Shown piece after piece: positions 9,080 through 18,100 of a DNA stretch of 64,000 nucleotides. Each line of letters opens with the position of its first letter. Position 1 is the stretch's first letter. The notes under the pieces were generated by a model, which saw only the letters and a list, made by a program, of their open reading frames with translations, was not told the DNA's origin and did not search any database. The stretch covers positions 8,140-72,139 of the forward strand of contig PBSR01000133.1 in assembly GCA_002726335.1 (NCBI GenBank), written 5' to 3'. The translations under genes were made by a program, and so were the position numbers. This DNA comes from Gemmatimonadaceae bacterium (GTDB lineage: Bacteria; Latescibacterota; UBA2968; UBA8231).

Positions 9080-9856
9080 TCAGTCCGGCGTTTTGGTGAG
9101 CTTGATGACGCCGAAGGCGCCGCCCTGCGGATCTGCCAGTACACAGCCCCGACCCACTTCGGGAAAATCGGTGGGTGGCATGTGAACGGCACCGCCGAGG
9201 CTCACGGCCCGGTCGTGAATGGCGTCACAGTCGTCGACACAGAAATACACAGACCAGTTTGGCGGTACCGGACCCATCTGTTCCTCGATCTGGATCATTC
9301 CCCCCGCCGGCCGTTCGCCATTCATGAAGATCGTGTAGGTGTCGCCGAAGGGTTCGGCGGACCAGCCGAACATTCCCGTGTAGAAGGTGGCGGCAGCGGC
9401 CGGATCCTTCGTCATCAGCTCGTTTCAACACAGGGTGGCGTGCTGGTTGACCAGCTCGGCGCCAAAATGCTCCTTCGCCTCCCAGACCGCGAAGGCGGCA
9501 CCCGCAGGATCCTGGATCACAGCCATGCGTCCCCCCGTCATGACATCGAAAGGTTCCATCAGCAGCGTGGCGCCGAGGCCGACAGCTTTCTTTGCGGCAT
9601 CATCGGCACTGGCGACAGATACGTAACTCACCCAATGGGGCGGCATCCCTGCCGGCTCGGGAGGCAGGGGACAGATGGCAGCCACCTGTTTGGCCTCGAG
9701 CGTGGCCAGACTGTAGGTATTGCCTACGTCGGTGGGAACATCGAGATAACTCCAACCCATCAGGTCCTGGTAGAACAACTTGGCCGCCTCCTGGTCCGTC
9801 GTGGCCAGGTCGATCCAGCAGAAGGTGCCTGCTGTGTACTCGCTGCGTTGGGCCAT
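9080..9856 (-). pseudogene. two-domain VOC (glyoxalase/bleomycin-resistance) family protein interrupted by an in-frame TGA
   Basis: One open frame of about 258 codons encodes two VOC domains, as in the common CFP30B-like two-domain proteins. It is interrupted by a single TGA at 9425-9427. The N-terminal piece (9425-9856, ATG start, 143 aa) ends in NQHATLC. The frame then continues as NELMTKDPAAAATFY without any shift. The internal repeat shows what is missing: the first domain reads GTFCWIDLATTDQEAA where the second reads ATLC-stop-NELMTKDPAAA, so the stop sits where Trp (TGG) is expected. An ATG at 9415 could allow separate translation of domain two (111 aa), in which case two short proteins are made. 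TGA is used as a normal stop elsewhere here, so recoding is unlikely. No biochemical function can be assigned. Confidence 0.85.
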
Positions 9857-9936
9857 CGTGCCCGTCCCTTTCGTCTCGTCCGTCCGCCAATTGTAGAAGC
9901 CCCCGCCGGGCGGGGCAAACGCCGTTGCATACCACC

Positions 9937-9965
9937 TTGAGATGGACGGGGAGCGCCGTTACATT
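9937..9965 (+). promoter_or_regulatory. putative sigma-70 promoter of the DUF5069 gene
   Basis: TTGAGA (9937-9942), a 17-base spacer and TACATT (9960-9965) lie 45 bases before the ATG at 10010. A good ribosome site (AAGGAG) precedes that start. Confidence 0.5.
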
Positions 9966-10009
9966 CGCGCTCTGACTCAAGCAGATAGATCATCAAGGAG
10001 ACCCCTCGG

Positions 10010-11311
10010 ATGGACCTGACCAGACAGCCGCCCCGACGTCCCTCGAATGCCGGCATCGCCGGCATCGTCGGACTGGCACGTATGACGGATAAGGCGCGCG
10101 GACACAATGCCGAAATGATCGGTGAGTTCAAGTACGGCGAGACATCGGGCCTGGACTGCGAAGTGCTGGAACTTCTCGGCATCGGCTTCGACGACTTCGC
10201 CGACGCCGTGGACCGACTGTGGGATGTGGAACTGGAGGCCTGGGTGCGGCAGAGCATGACCTGTAGCCAGGAACAGATCGACGCTTTCAATCAAGAGCAG
10301 CTGGCTCGTGAGCCCCTGGACGAGTTGCATCGACGGCTGCTGCGCGAGCGGATCGACGCGTACGCGCCGGGCAGCACCGACATCACCACCGTCTACGCCT
10401 CCATTGAGCTCGACGACTGGGGGGCCTTCCGCGACGAGGATCTTACAGCCCGGCCGCCGCGGACGGCCTTTCTGCGCACCGTCGCCGGCATCGTCGGGGC
10501 GGCGCGTATGGCCGACAAGGCGCGCGGCAAGCGAAGCGGAAAGCTCGGCGCCTACAGGTATGGCGATGACTCTTACGTGGACCGCACGATTCTCGAGCTT
10601 CTCGGTCTGTCCCCACAAGACTTCGAGGAAGCGGCCTGGCGTAACCCCAACGACGCGGAGCTGGGAGAATGGATCCGCGAGCAGTCGAGCTTCACCGCCG
10701 CCGGAGTCAGTGTGCTGAATGCTCATCTTACGCCCCGAGGTCTGGCGACTGCCGACGTGGCGGAGACCTTTCGCAAGCGCCGCGACGAAGTCTGCCCCGA
10801 CCGCCCGGATGTGACCACCTACTTCGAGCTGATGGATATCGACGATGAACAGTCCTTCGGCATCGTCGATCTGAACCGGCGACCGCCCCGCAGCGCCTTT
10901 GACACCAGTCTGGGTGGCGTCAATGGCCTGGCGCGCATGATCGACAAGGGACGCGCCCACAACGCCGCCCATCTCGGCGCCTACTGGTTTGGCGAGGATT
11001 CGGGTTTCGATCGGCGCATACTCGAACTCCTCAATCTGTCCTCGGCGGATTTTGCCTCCGCCCTGGCGCAGCATGACACCGATGAGGGTGTGCTCTCGTG
11101 GCTCGGAGACCGGCTGCAGGGCCGTGACACAGAGGTGGCAGCTCTCAACCAGACTCTCGTCGCGCTGACGCCTGGAAGCGACGAGGTCCGCGGTTATCTG
11201 ATCGCAGGGGTCAAGGGGGCCGACCCGGCACGGAGCGATATCGACACCTTCATGGCCCTGACCCAGGTCGATGACGATGTATTCCTCGCCCGCCTGCGGA
11301 CCCGCGTGTGA
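10010..11311 (+). CDS. triple-repeat DUF5069 protein
   Basis: A 433-aa soluble protein made of three copies of a domain of about 80 residues that I recognise as DUF5069. The copies start at about residues 2, 144 and 287, each beginning DLxxxPPR, followed by GxxGLARMxDKxRG, then xGxYxxGxxSxxDxxxLELLxLxxxDF and a C-terminal W. About 60 less conserved residues separate the copies. Single-domain DUF5069 proteins are the usual form, so a three-repeat version is unusual. No catalytic function is established and no signal peptide is seen. A strong AAGGAG site precedes the ATG. The stop overlaps the GTG of the downstream amidotransferase by four bases (GTGA), so the two proteins are probably translationally coupled. 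Confidence 0.8.
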   Translation: MDLTRQPPRRPSNAGIAGIVGLARMTDKARGHNAEMIGEFKYGETSGLDCEVLELLGIGFDDFADAVDRLWDVELEAWVRQSMTCSQEQIDAFNQEQLAREPLDELHRRLLRERIDAYAPGSTDITTVYASIELDDWGAFRDEDLTARPPRTAFLRTVAGIVGAARMADKARGKRSGKLGAYRYGDDSYVDRTILELLGLSPQDFEEAAWRNPNDAELGEWIREQSSFTAAGVSVLNAHLTPRGLATADVAETFRKRRDEVCPDRPDVTTYFELMDIDDEQSFGIVDLNRRPPRSAFDTSLGGVNGLARMIDKGRAHNAAHLGAYWFGEDSGFDRRILELLNLSSADFASALAQHDTDEGVLSWLGDRLQGRDTEVAALNQTLVALTPGSDEVRGYLIAGVKGADPARSDIDTFMALTQVDDDVFLARLRTRV

Positions 11312-12012
11312 GGGACAGGCCCCCCCTCATCGGGATCACGACGTCCCTCTCTGAAGGGGAGGATGGCTCGTGGCGGCAGAGCCTGGACGGCGAGTACGTG
11401 AGGGCCGTGGAGGAGGCGGGCGGGAGTCCCGTCATTGTGCCGATGGTGGATTCCAACCAGGCCATGCAACCGCTGCTGGACGGTCTCGACGGGCTCGTCA
11501 TCACCGGTGGACGGGGGATCACGGAGCGACTCGTCGGCGACCTTCCTGAAGATCTGCCACCGACCCTGCCACGCCGCGCCAGAGCCGACCTGTGGGCGTG
11601 GGAGGCGATGCACCGGAGGCACCGTCCCATCCTCGGGATCTGCTATGGCATGCAGTTCATCAACGCCCGGCTCGGCGGCAGTATCTATGCCGATGCCCAG
11701 AAACAACTCGGTACCGGGCCGCATGCCCGATCACGAAACGGCGGCGAGGAAGTGATACACGAGATCGATGTGGCGGCGGGGTCGCTGCTGGGCCGCCTGG
11801 CTGTGGGCGATCGCCGCGTGAACAGTCAGCATCTGCAGGCGGTGGACCAGGTGGGGGAGGGACTCGAGGTAAGCGCCCGCAGCCCGGACGGGCTCATCGA
11901 GGGCATCGAGACGCCGGACGGTCACCTGATAGGTGTGCAGTTTCACCCGGAGTTGATGGGTGGAACGTGGGCTCCCCTCTTCGAGAACCTGGTCGGTCGT
12001 GCCGGCCCCTGA
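11308..12012 (+). CDS. class I glutamine amidotransferase, gamma-glutamyl-GABA hydrolase-like (peptidase C26)
   Basis: A 234-aa protein of the PuuD/peptidase C26 group, whose members hydrolyse gamma-glutamyl amides such as gamma-glutamyl-GABA. The nucleophile is Cys112 in ILGICYGMQF, and the His213/Glu215 pair is in GVQFHPELM, so the triad is complete. An upstream VITGGRG turn matches the family. The GTG start overlaps the DUF5069 gene stop by four bases. The gene stops seven bases before the 3' end of the convergent phosphatase gene. No putrescine-pathway genes are nearby, so the physiological substrate is open; coupling to a DUF5069 protein suggests the two act together. Confidence 0.88.
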   Translation: MRDRPPLIGITTSLSEGEDGSWRQSLDGEYVRAVEEAGGSPVIVPMVDSNQAMQPLLDGLDGLVITGGRGITERLVGDLPEDLPPTLPRRARADLWAWEAMHRRHRPILGICYGMQFINARLGGSIYADAQKQLGTGPHARSRNGGEEVIHEIDVAAGSLLGRLAVGDRRVNSQHLQAVDQVGEGLEVSARSPDGLIEGIETPDGHLIGVQFHPELMGGTWAPLFENLVGRAGP

Positions 12013-12018
12013 CGGCGG

Positions 12019-12720
12019 CTACTCCCACCAGCGACTGCCATCTCCCTGCCGGCTGTCGATCTGGACGATCCGATCCTCCTCCTGTATCCAGGCGCTCAGG
12101 GAGCCGCCGTAGATACACGCCGAATCCAGCCCCACCAACCACGGTCGATCACCCTCGCGGGCGCGATGTACGACGAGGCCGCCCGGGGCGTCGTGGCCGA
12201 AGACGAGGGTGCGCTCCTCCAGGGGGGTGATGACATCGTGCCAGCGGGGTCCGTCGATGCTGCCGGTGGCTGCTGGCCAGGTGCGGATTCTCAGAAACTC
12301 GTCCCGCGCCGTACCGGCCATGCCATTGTCGGGATGAATCCCGGCATGGACCAGGAGAAAGTCCTCCTCTTCGATGTACAGCGGTCGTGCCTCGAGCCAG
12401 GCCAGCAGCTGCCTCGACACGTGTTCCAGCTTGTCGAAAGTGCGCCGCTGATTCTCGTATTTGAAGCGCGGCTCCCCGCCTGAAGCGTGTGCCCGAAACT
12501 GACGCAGCTGCCGATCATCGTGGTTGCCCAGGACCATGTCCGCCCCGGTCTCGTCAATCAGCTCCCAGACCCGCAACGGATCAGGGCCGCGGGTGAAGGC
12601 GTCACCTGTCAGCAGCAGTCGATCGCGTCCACTGCGGAAGACGACAGCATCGAGAAGGGCCTCGAATTCGGCGGCGCAGCCATGGATGTCGCCGATAAAG
12701 ATGGTTCGCTCGTGGGGCAA
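12019..12720 (-). CDS. metallophosphoesterase (serine/threonine phosphatase / ApaH-like)
   Basis: Calcineurin-like metallophosphatase of 233 aa. All family blocks are present in order: GDIHG (near residue 11), GDAFTRGP, GNHD, HAGIHPDNG and FGHDAP, which bind the two metals. Members hydrolyse phosphoprotein or dinucleoside tetraphosphate substrates, and the sequence does not separate these. The TTG start at 12720 is chosen because AGGAG lies seven bases upstream and the first block follows within ten residues; the longer upstream frame runs antisense into the radical SAM gene and has no homology. The gene is divergent from the radical SAM gene, with a 60-bp gap holding both promoters. Confidence 0.9.
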   Translation of the reverse strand: MPHERTIFIGDIHGCAAEFEALLDAVVFRSGRDRLLLTGDAFTRGPDPLRVWELIDETGADMVLGNHDDRQLRQFRAHASGGEPRFKYENQRRTFDKLEHVSRQLLAWLEARPLYIEEEDFLLVHAGIHPDNGMAGTARDEFLRIRTWPAATGSIDGPRWHDVITPLEERTLVFGHDAPGGLVVHRAREGDRPWLVGLDSACIYGGSLSAWIQEEDRIVQIDSRQGDGSRWWE

Positions 12721-12780
12721 GCGTTGCTCCTGTTTTGGTGACCATGTATCATAGCGACCGGTTATTGACACTGCCAGAAT

Positions 12781-14136
12781 ATGACTGACACCAGCAGAAA
12801 CTCCGTCCTCGCGCCTCCCTCCGCCTGCCACGTGATGGCCAAGCCGTCGGGCTCGGTGTGCAACATCGACTGCGAGTACTGCTTCTATCTCGAGAAGGAA
12901 AAGCTCTACCCTGACGCCCGGCGTGACTGGCGTATGAGCGACGACGTCCTCGAGCGCTACGTGCAGCAGTACATCGAAGCGCAGGACGTGCCGGCGGCAA
13001 GCTTCGCCTGGCAGGGAGGGGAGCCGACACTGATGGGTGTCGACTTCTTCCGCCGTGCCGTCGAACTGCAGAAGAAATACGCCAACGGCAAAGAGATCAC
13101 GAACGCCTTCCAGACAAACGGGATTCTGCTCGACGACGAGTGGGGGGAGTTTCTCGCCGAGAACGACTTCCTCGTCGGTCTGTCCATCGACGGCCCGCGC
13201 GAGCTGCACGACCGCTACCGCCTCGACAAGGGCCAGAAGCCCACTTTCGATCGGGTCGTCGCCGGTCTCGACATGCTGAAGAAGCACAAGGTCGAGTTCA
13301 ACACCCTGACCGTGGTGCAGAACAACAACGCCGATCACCCGCAGGAGGTCTACCGCTTTCTCAAGGAGATCGGCTCCGAGTACATGCAGTTTATTCCCAT
13401 CGTCGAACGCCTTTCAGCAGACGTGCCCGACGACGGATTGCTCCTGGTTCACCCCGAATACGAAGGCAAGGCGAGAGTCACACGGTGGTCGGTGACCCCC
13501 TCGCAGTACGGACGTTTTCTGTGTACCGTGTTCGACGAGTGGGTGCGGCAGGACGTGGGCACGTCCTTCGTGCAGATCTTCGACGTCTCCCTGGGCAGTT
13601 GGCTCGGTCGGGATGCCAGTCTGTGCATCTTCGCCGAAACCTGCGGCACGGCGCTCATCATCGAGCACAACGGCGATCTCTACTCCTGTGATCACTTCGT
13701 CTACCGCGAGCACAATCTCGGCAACGTTCGAGACCTGTCGATCCGTGACATGGTGGCCAGCCCCGAGCAGCGCAAGTTCGGCCAGGACAAAGCCGACGCA
13801 CTGCCCCGTCACTGTCACGGGTGTGAGTACAAGGCTGCCTGCAACGGAGGGTGCCCGAAACATCGCTTCGAGCCCACGCCGCACGGAGAATCAGGCTTGA
13901 ATTATCTGTGCAAGGGGTACAAGATGTACTTCGGGCACATCGCGCCCTACATGGAGATGATGGCGAACCTGCTGCGTCAGCAGCAACCGGCGGCTGGGGT
14001 CATGGACTGGGTCCGCCAGCGAGACGAAGCCAGGGCAGCGGAGCCGCCAGCAGCACCCGGCCGCAACGATCCCTGTCCCTGCGGCAGTGGACGCAAGTTC
14101 AAGCGTTGCTGTGGCAATTCTGTCACTGCGGCGTAA
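12781..14136 (+). CDS. radical SAM/SPASM protein, anaerobic sulfatase-maturase type, with C-terminal SEC-C motif
   Basis: A 451-aa iron-sulfur enzyme of the anSME group, which oxidise a Cys or Ser of sulfatases to formylglycine. The radical SAM cluster is Cys27-x3-Cys31-x2-Cys34 in a VCNIDCEYCFYLEK context. The middle has the usual WQGGEPT and SIDGP motifs. The C-terminal third has the Cys-rich SPASM region, with CDHFVY and CHGCEYKAACNGGCPKHR. Unusually, the last 25 residues form a SEC-C zinc motif (NDPCPCGSGRKFKRCC) of the kind found at the end of SecA. No sulfatase gene is in the window, so the target must be encoded elsewhere. It is followed after 24 bp by a DUF6807 gene, probably in the same transcript. 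Confidence 0.92.
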   Translation: MTDTSRNSVLAPPSACHVMAKPSGSVCNIDCEYCFYLEKEKLYPDARRDWRMSDDVLERYVQQYIEAQDVPAASFAWQGGEPTLMGVDFFRRAVELQKKYANGKEITNAFQTNGILLDDEWGEFLAENDFLVGLSIDGPRELHDRYRLDKGQKPTFDRVVAGLDMLKKHKVEFNTLTVVQNNNADHPQEVYRFLKEIGSEYMQFIPIVERLSADVPDDGLLLVHPEYEGKARVTRWSVTPSQYGRFLCTVFDEWVRQDVGTSFVQIFDVSLGSWLGRDASLCIFAETCGTALIIEHNGDLYSCDHFVYREHNLGNVRDLSIRDMVASPEQRKFGQDKADALPRHCHGCEYKAACNGGCPKHRFEPTPHGESGLNYLCKGYKMYFGHIAPYMEMMANLLRQQQPAAGVMDWVRQRDEARAAEPPAAPGRNDPCPCGSGRKFKRCCGNSVTAA

Positions 14137-14160
14137 ATCCAGGAGAGGAAGAAGCAGATC

Positions 14161-15078
14161 GTGATCGATATCCAGCTGGACACCGACGCCGGCAAAGCTG
14201 TTGTCACCATCGACGGCCAGCCGTTCACAGATTACATCTACGGCCACTACATCTGCCGGCCTTCCCTGTATCCCGTACTGACGCCGGACGGTCAACGCCT
14301 GACACGAGCCTATCCCTTCGAGGATGTGGATGGGGAGAACCAGGATCACTACCACCATCGGAGTATCTACACGGCGCACGGGCTGGTGAACGGCTTCAAT
14401 CTCTGGGACGAGGGTGTGAGCGGCTTGGGACACGGATCCATGCTGCAGCGGGGAGAGCCGACGGTGAGTGTGGCTGACGATGCCGCGCGGATCGACGGAG
14501 TGGTGGACTGGTTCGGTCCCGGCGGCCAGCATCTGCTCGAGGAGCATCGCAGCCTGACGATCCGGGCGGATGGCGCTCTGCGCGTGATCGACCAGAGCAG
14601 CCGGCTGGAGGCAAAGCACGGCGACGTGACCTTCGGTGACACGAAGGAGGGCGGCATGTTTTCGATCCGTGTACCAACATCGATGGACGCCAAGGACAAG
14701 GGCCGGATCGAGAACTCGGAGGGGGATGTGTACGACAGTGGCGAGGGCGAGGAAACCACATGGGGCAAGCGTGCTGCCTGGGTCGACTACTCCGGTCCGC
14801 TGGCCGACGGTCAGCAGTGGGGGCACACCGTCGTCGATCACGTCAGCAACCCCTGGCATCCCACCTCGTGGCACGTGCGCGGCTACGGACTGTTCACGGC
14901 CAATCCCTTCGGCCTGCACGACTTTCTGCAGGACGACAGCGCCGACGGCAGCTGGACGGTCCCGGGCGGGGAGACGGCGACGAGCAAGTTCCGGCTGATC
15001 ATCCACCCCGGACGAGGTATCTCGGGCAATTCACGCATCGCCGAGTTGATCGACGAGTACCAGACCTTCGACGGCTGA
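14161..15078 (+). CDS. PmoA-family / DUF6807 protein
   Basis: A 305-aa protein of the PmoA family (DUF6807). The name comes from annotation and the family is not methane monooxygenase. Recognisable conserved parts are TDYIYGHYICRPSLYPVLTP near residue 20, the His-rich DQDHYHHRSI-type segment (here ENQDHYHHRSIY), GHGSMLQRG, and the C-terminal HPTSWHVRGYGLFTANPFG, all typical. The likely fold is a beta-sandwich related to sugar-processing proteins; no reaction is established. The GTG start at 14161 is preceded by AGGAGAGGAAG. No signal peptide is seen. It lies 24 bp after the radical SAM gene and is closed by a strong terminator. Confidence 0.85.
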   Translation: MIDIQLDTDAGKAVVTIDGQPFTDYIYGHYICRPSLYPVLTPDGQRLTRAYPFEDVDGENQDHYHHRSIYTAHGLVNGFNLWDEGVSGLGHGSMLQRGEPTVSVADDAARIDGVVDWFGPGGQHLLEEHRSLTIRADGALRVIDQSSRLEAKHGDVTFGDTKEGGMFSIRVPTSMDAKDKGRIENSEGDVYDSGEGEETTWGKRAAWVDYSGPLADGQQWGHTVVDHVSNPWHPTSWHVRGYGLFTANPFGLHDFLQDDSADGSWTVPGGETATSKFRLIIHPGRGISGNSRIAELIDEYQTFDG

Positions 15079-15104
15079 CGTCCCGGCGGTTCGCACCAAC
15101 GACA

Positions 15105-15144
15105 ACAGGGCCGTCCCGTCGCCGGGGCGGCCCTGTTTCTTTCT
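15105..15144 (+). terminator. rho-independent terminator after the DUF6807 gene
   Basis: Fourteen-base stem, ACAGGGCCGTCCCG paired with CGGGGCGGCCCTGT (one wobble), with a 3-4 base loop followed by TTCTTTCT. It lies between convergent genes and may serve both strands. Confidence 0.85.
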
Positions 15145-15164
15145 CGAGTTCTCGACACACCGAG

Positions 15165-18100
15165 TCAGCGCAGCAGCGTCATCCTGCGCGTGTGCAACCC
15201 ATCATCGGTGATGGCGCGGTAGATGTAGGTGCCGGAGGACACGGGCCTGCCCTCGCCGTCACGACCATCCCACGAGACAGAGCGTTCGCCGGCCGGTAGC
15301 ACGTCATCCATCAGGGTGCGGATGCGCTGGCCGGCGGCGTTGAAGATCTCCAGGCGCAGCGGGCCGCCGGCGGCACCGACGCGCAAGGGGATGGTCGTTT
15401 CGGGGTTGAAGGGATTCGGGTAGTTCTGTCCCAGCTCGAAGGACACCGGCAGCAGGCTGGATGTCGCCAGAGCGAGGCGCTGGGTGGCGACGTTGCCAGC
15501 CTGGTCGGCGGCCCTCACCTCCACGGTGGCAGACGCCGGAATCAGATCCGTGAGTTGAAACTCCCCGTCGACTCCGGGCACGACAGCACCCGGCAAGGGG
15601 AGTCCGTCCACGAGGATCTCGACATCGGCAACACCACTACCGGCATCGGCCACGCGGATCCGGCCAGAGCCGATATCGGTGACCACAGGCGCGGTGGTGT
15701 CGGTGAACAGGGCGTAGCGTCCGAGGCGATCCAGCTCGATGCTGACGGCCCCGGGAGTGACACTGCCACCGAGGAACTGCCAGCGCTCCTCAGTCCCATC
15801 CCAGCGATAGGCGAGGGCCCGCGGGTCGGCCGTGCGCAGCGTCAGCTGCGGCGTGGACTGCAGTGTGCCGGTGGCATGCAGGCGATAGGATGATCCCACA
15901 GGTGTCAGCCCGGCCGTCGCCAGGCTGAATTCGGGGATCACGGCCACGACGGCCTCACCGCCGGTGGGGGCGAAGGCGTCCGCCTCCAGTTCCAGCGAGA
16001 AGTCGCCGGCAGCGATCGTCTTGCCCGCAGCCACGGGTACGGTGCCCACGTGGATCCGTCTCTCGAAGCGGGTCAGTTGCCCCTCTTCCAGGCTTAGTGC
16101 GAGGAAGGACACGGCTCCCTCCACACCTCGGCCGAGGGCATGGGACGCGTGCCAGATGCCGTCGGTTACCGACGTGAGGGGCAACTCGGTCCAGTCGTTC
16201 AGGTGGGAGCGCAATCGTGGTCGAGCGCCCACGTCGTTCAGCACAAAGAGGTCGAGAAACTCCGGGTGAATCGGGTTCGGAATCACCGTCACGCGGAAGC
16301 CTTCCCGTTCCTCACCGGCCGATCCATCCGCGGCCAGCACCCGCACCAGCAGGCTGCCCGATGCCTGGTTGCCGGCTTCGTCGCGGGCGACGACGGTGAC
16401 CGTCTCGTCACCGGCACTGGTGAACCCGTCGCCACGAAGCACGAGTCGGCCGTTCTCCAAGGTCAGCTCGTAGGACTGCGCTCCGGTCGCCTCCCAGGTG
16501 AGTGCTTCGGGATCCGGGCCGGTGGCCAGCAGGGAAGCGGGGTCGATGGTCATCACCGAGTCGCCCTGCAGGACGGGGATTTCGACGGTCTCGCGCAGGG
16601 CGAGAGCCGCCACGACGGCATCCACCTGTACGCCCATGAATGCCTCGGCGATGATGTTGCCGGCGCCGTCGAGGGCACGGATGGCGATGAGGGCAGGCCC
16701 CGTCCACCCGTCCTCGGCCAGGACCGTCACGCGACGATCGGTGTTGTCGACAATAACCTGCACATGCTCGGCTGATTCCGCTTCCCAGATCACACTCGCC
16801 GGATCACCAGATTCGACGTAGCCATCGAGGATGAGAGACTGGTCGAAGCCCCCCGAACTCATGCGCAACGTCGGCAGTGGGGCCAGGGTCAGGTCGGTGA
16901 CGGCTACCGGATCCACCGGATCGACGGGGTCCACCGGGTCCACAGGGTCGAGGAAGCTCGATGTAACGCGGACCCGCAGAGGCGACAGCGTCTCGTGGCC
17001 GTCAGGGTCGGCGGCGCCCAGATCGATATTGAAATCACCTGCCAGCGAGTCGGCAGCGATGACGGTGAGCACATGGGAATCGCCGTCCACGCGCAATTCC
17101 AGGCCTTCCGGACCACTCACGGTCCAGGATATCTGCCCTGGGGCGTGATCCAGATCGAAGACGTAGTCGTCCAGGTCGATGGAGGCATCCACTCCACCAG
17201 GGGGCAGGGAGATCGCGGGGAAGGGGGCGATGAGGGGCTCGCCGCCTGAGGGGGCGGCAAACACCAGAAGGTCGAAGTAGGCCGATTCGCCGCTCGGATC
17301 GTAGGCCAGGAAACGGACGTTCTCGGTACCCGAAAAGCCAGTGGGGGCCTCTACCCGGACGGCGCCCGAGGTACTTACCTGGACCAGCAACTCCCTCTGG
17401 CCGCTGACCGACCAGATCAGGTCTGTCTGCGCGTCGTCCGGATCCGTGATGTAGTCCTTCAGGTCCAGCACGCTGGCCTCACCCGCGGCAACCCCCAGTC
17501 GTTGCGGTGCACCGGTGACGGCCGGCGCCAGGGAGGCCGCGACGGTCACCGTCAGCGGGGCAAACACCCCGGCTCCCGCGGCGTCCGTTACGGCGATTTC
17601 GATCACCTCGCTGCCCTCCCAGTCGTCTGGGGCGGTGACCACGAGATGGCCATTCCGGCGGGCGATGGTGATGTGGTCAGCCCCCGTCCACGACATGCCG
17701 AGAGAGGGTACCGTGTCATCGGCATCGGCGAAGAGGTCGGCCACGACCAGAGAGGAATCGGCCTTACCGCGCGTGATGCGGACGTTGGGTGAAAACAGAG
17801 AACGGGGCGCGTCGTTGACAGCCTGCACGCGCACGTCAAGGTGAGTGGAATCGGCAAAGCCGAAGCGGTCCGTCGCCGTCAACATCACACTACCGCTGCC
17901 ATTCCAGTCGGGCCGGGGCTCGAGAATCAGTTCGTGAGGCGGCCCCTTGAGGCGGGCACCGAGCTCCGGCGAACCGGCCACTGTCCAGGTCAACTGTGCG
18001 TCCGGCGCATCCGGGTCTTCCGCCAGCGCATCCAGGGAAAGGCGGTGATCGCCATCCTCGGGCAGGTCGATCCGGTCGAGGCCGGATTGGAGAACGGGGC

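Noticed and set aside
9425..9427. Reassignment of TGA to Trp, or selenocysteine, as an explanation of the VOC stop
   Set aside because: TGA terminates many intact genes here, including tight TGA/ATG overlaps, and the expected residue is Trp, not Cys; no SECIS-like context was identified.
12721..13338. N-terminal extension of the metallophosphoesterase frame
   Set aside because: It is antisense to the radical SAM gene, and a well-placed AGGAG with TTG at 12720 precedes the first family motif.
16905..16949. CRISPR-like or minisatellite array
   Set aside because: Five 9-bp units without spacers, in frame and encoding Asp-Pro-Val; a protein linker repeat. No CRISPR repeat/spacer pattern was seen anywhere in the window.
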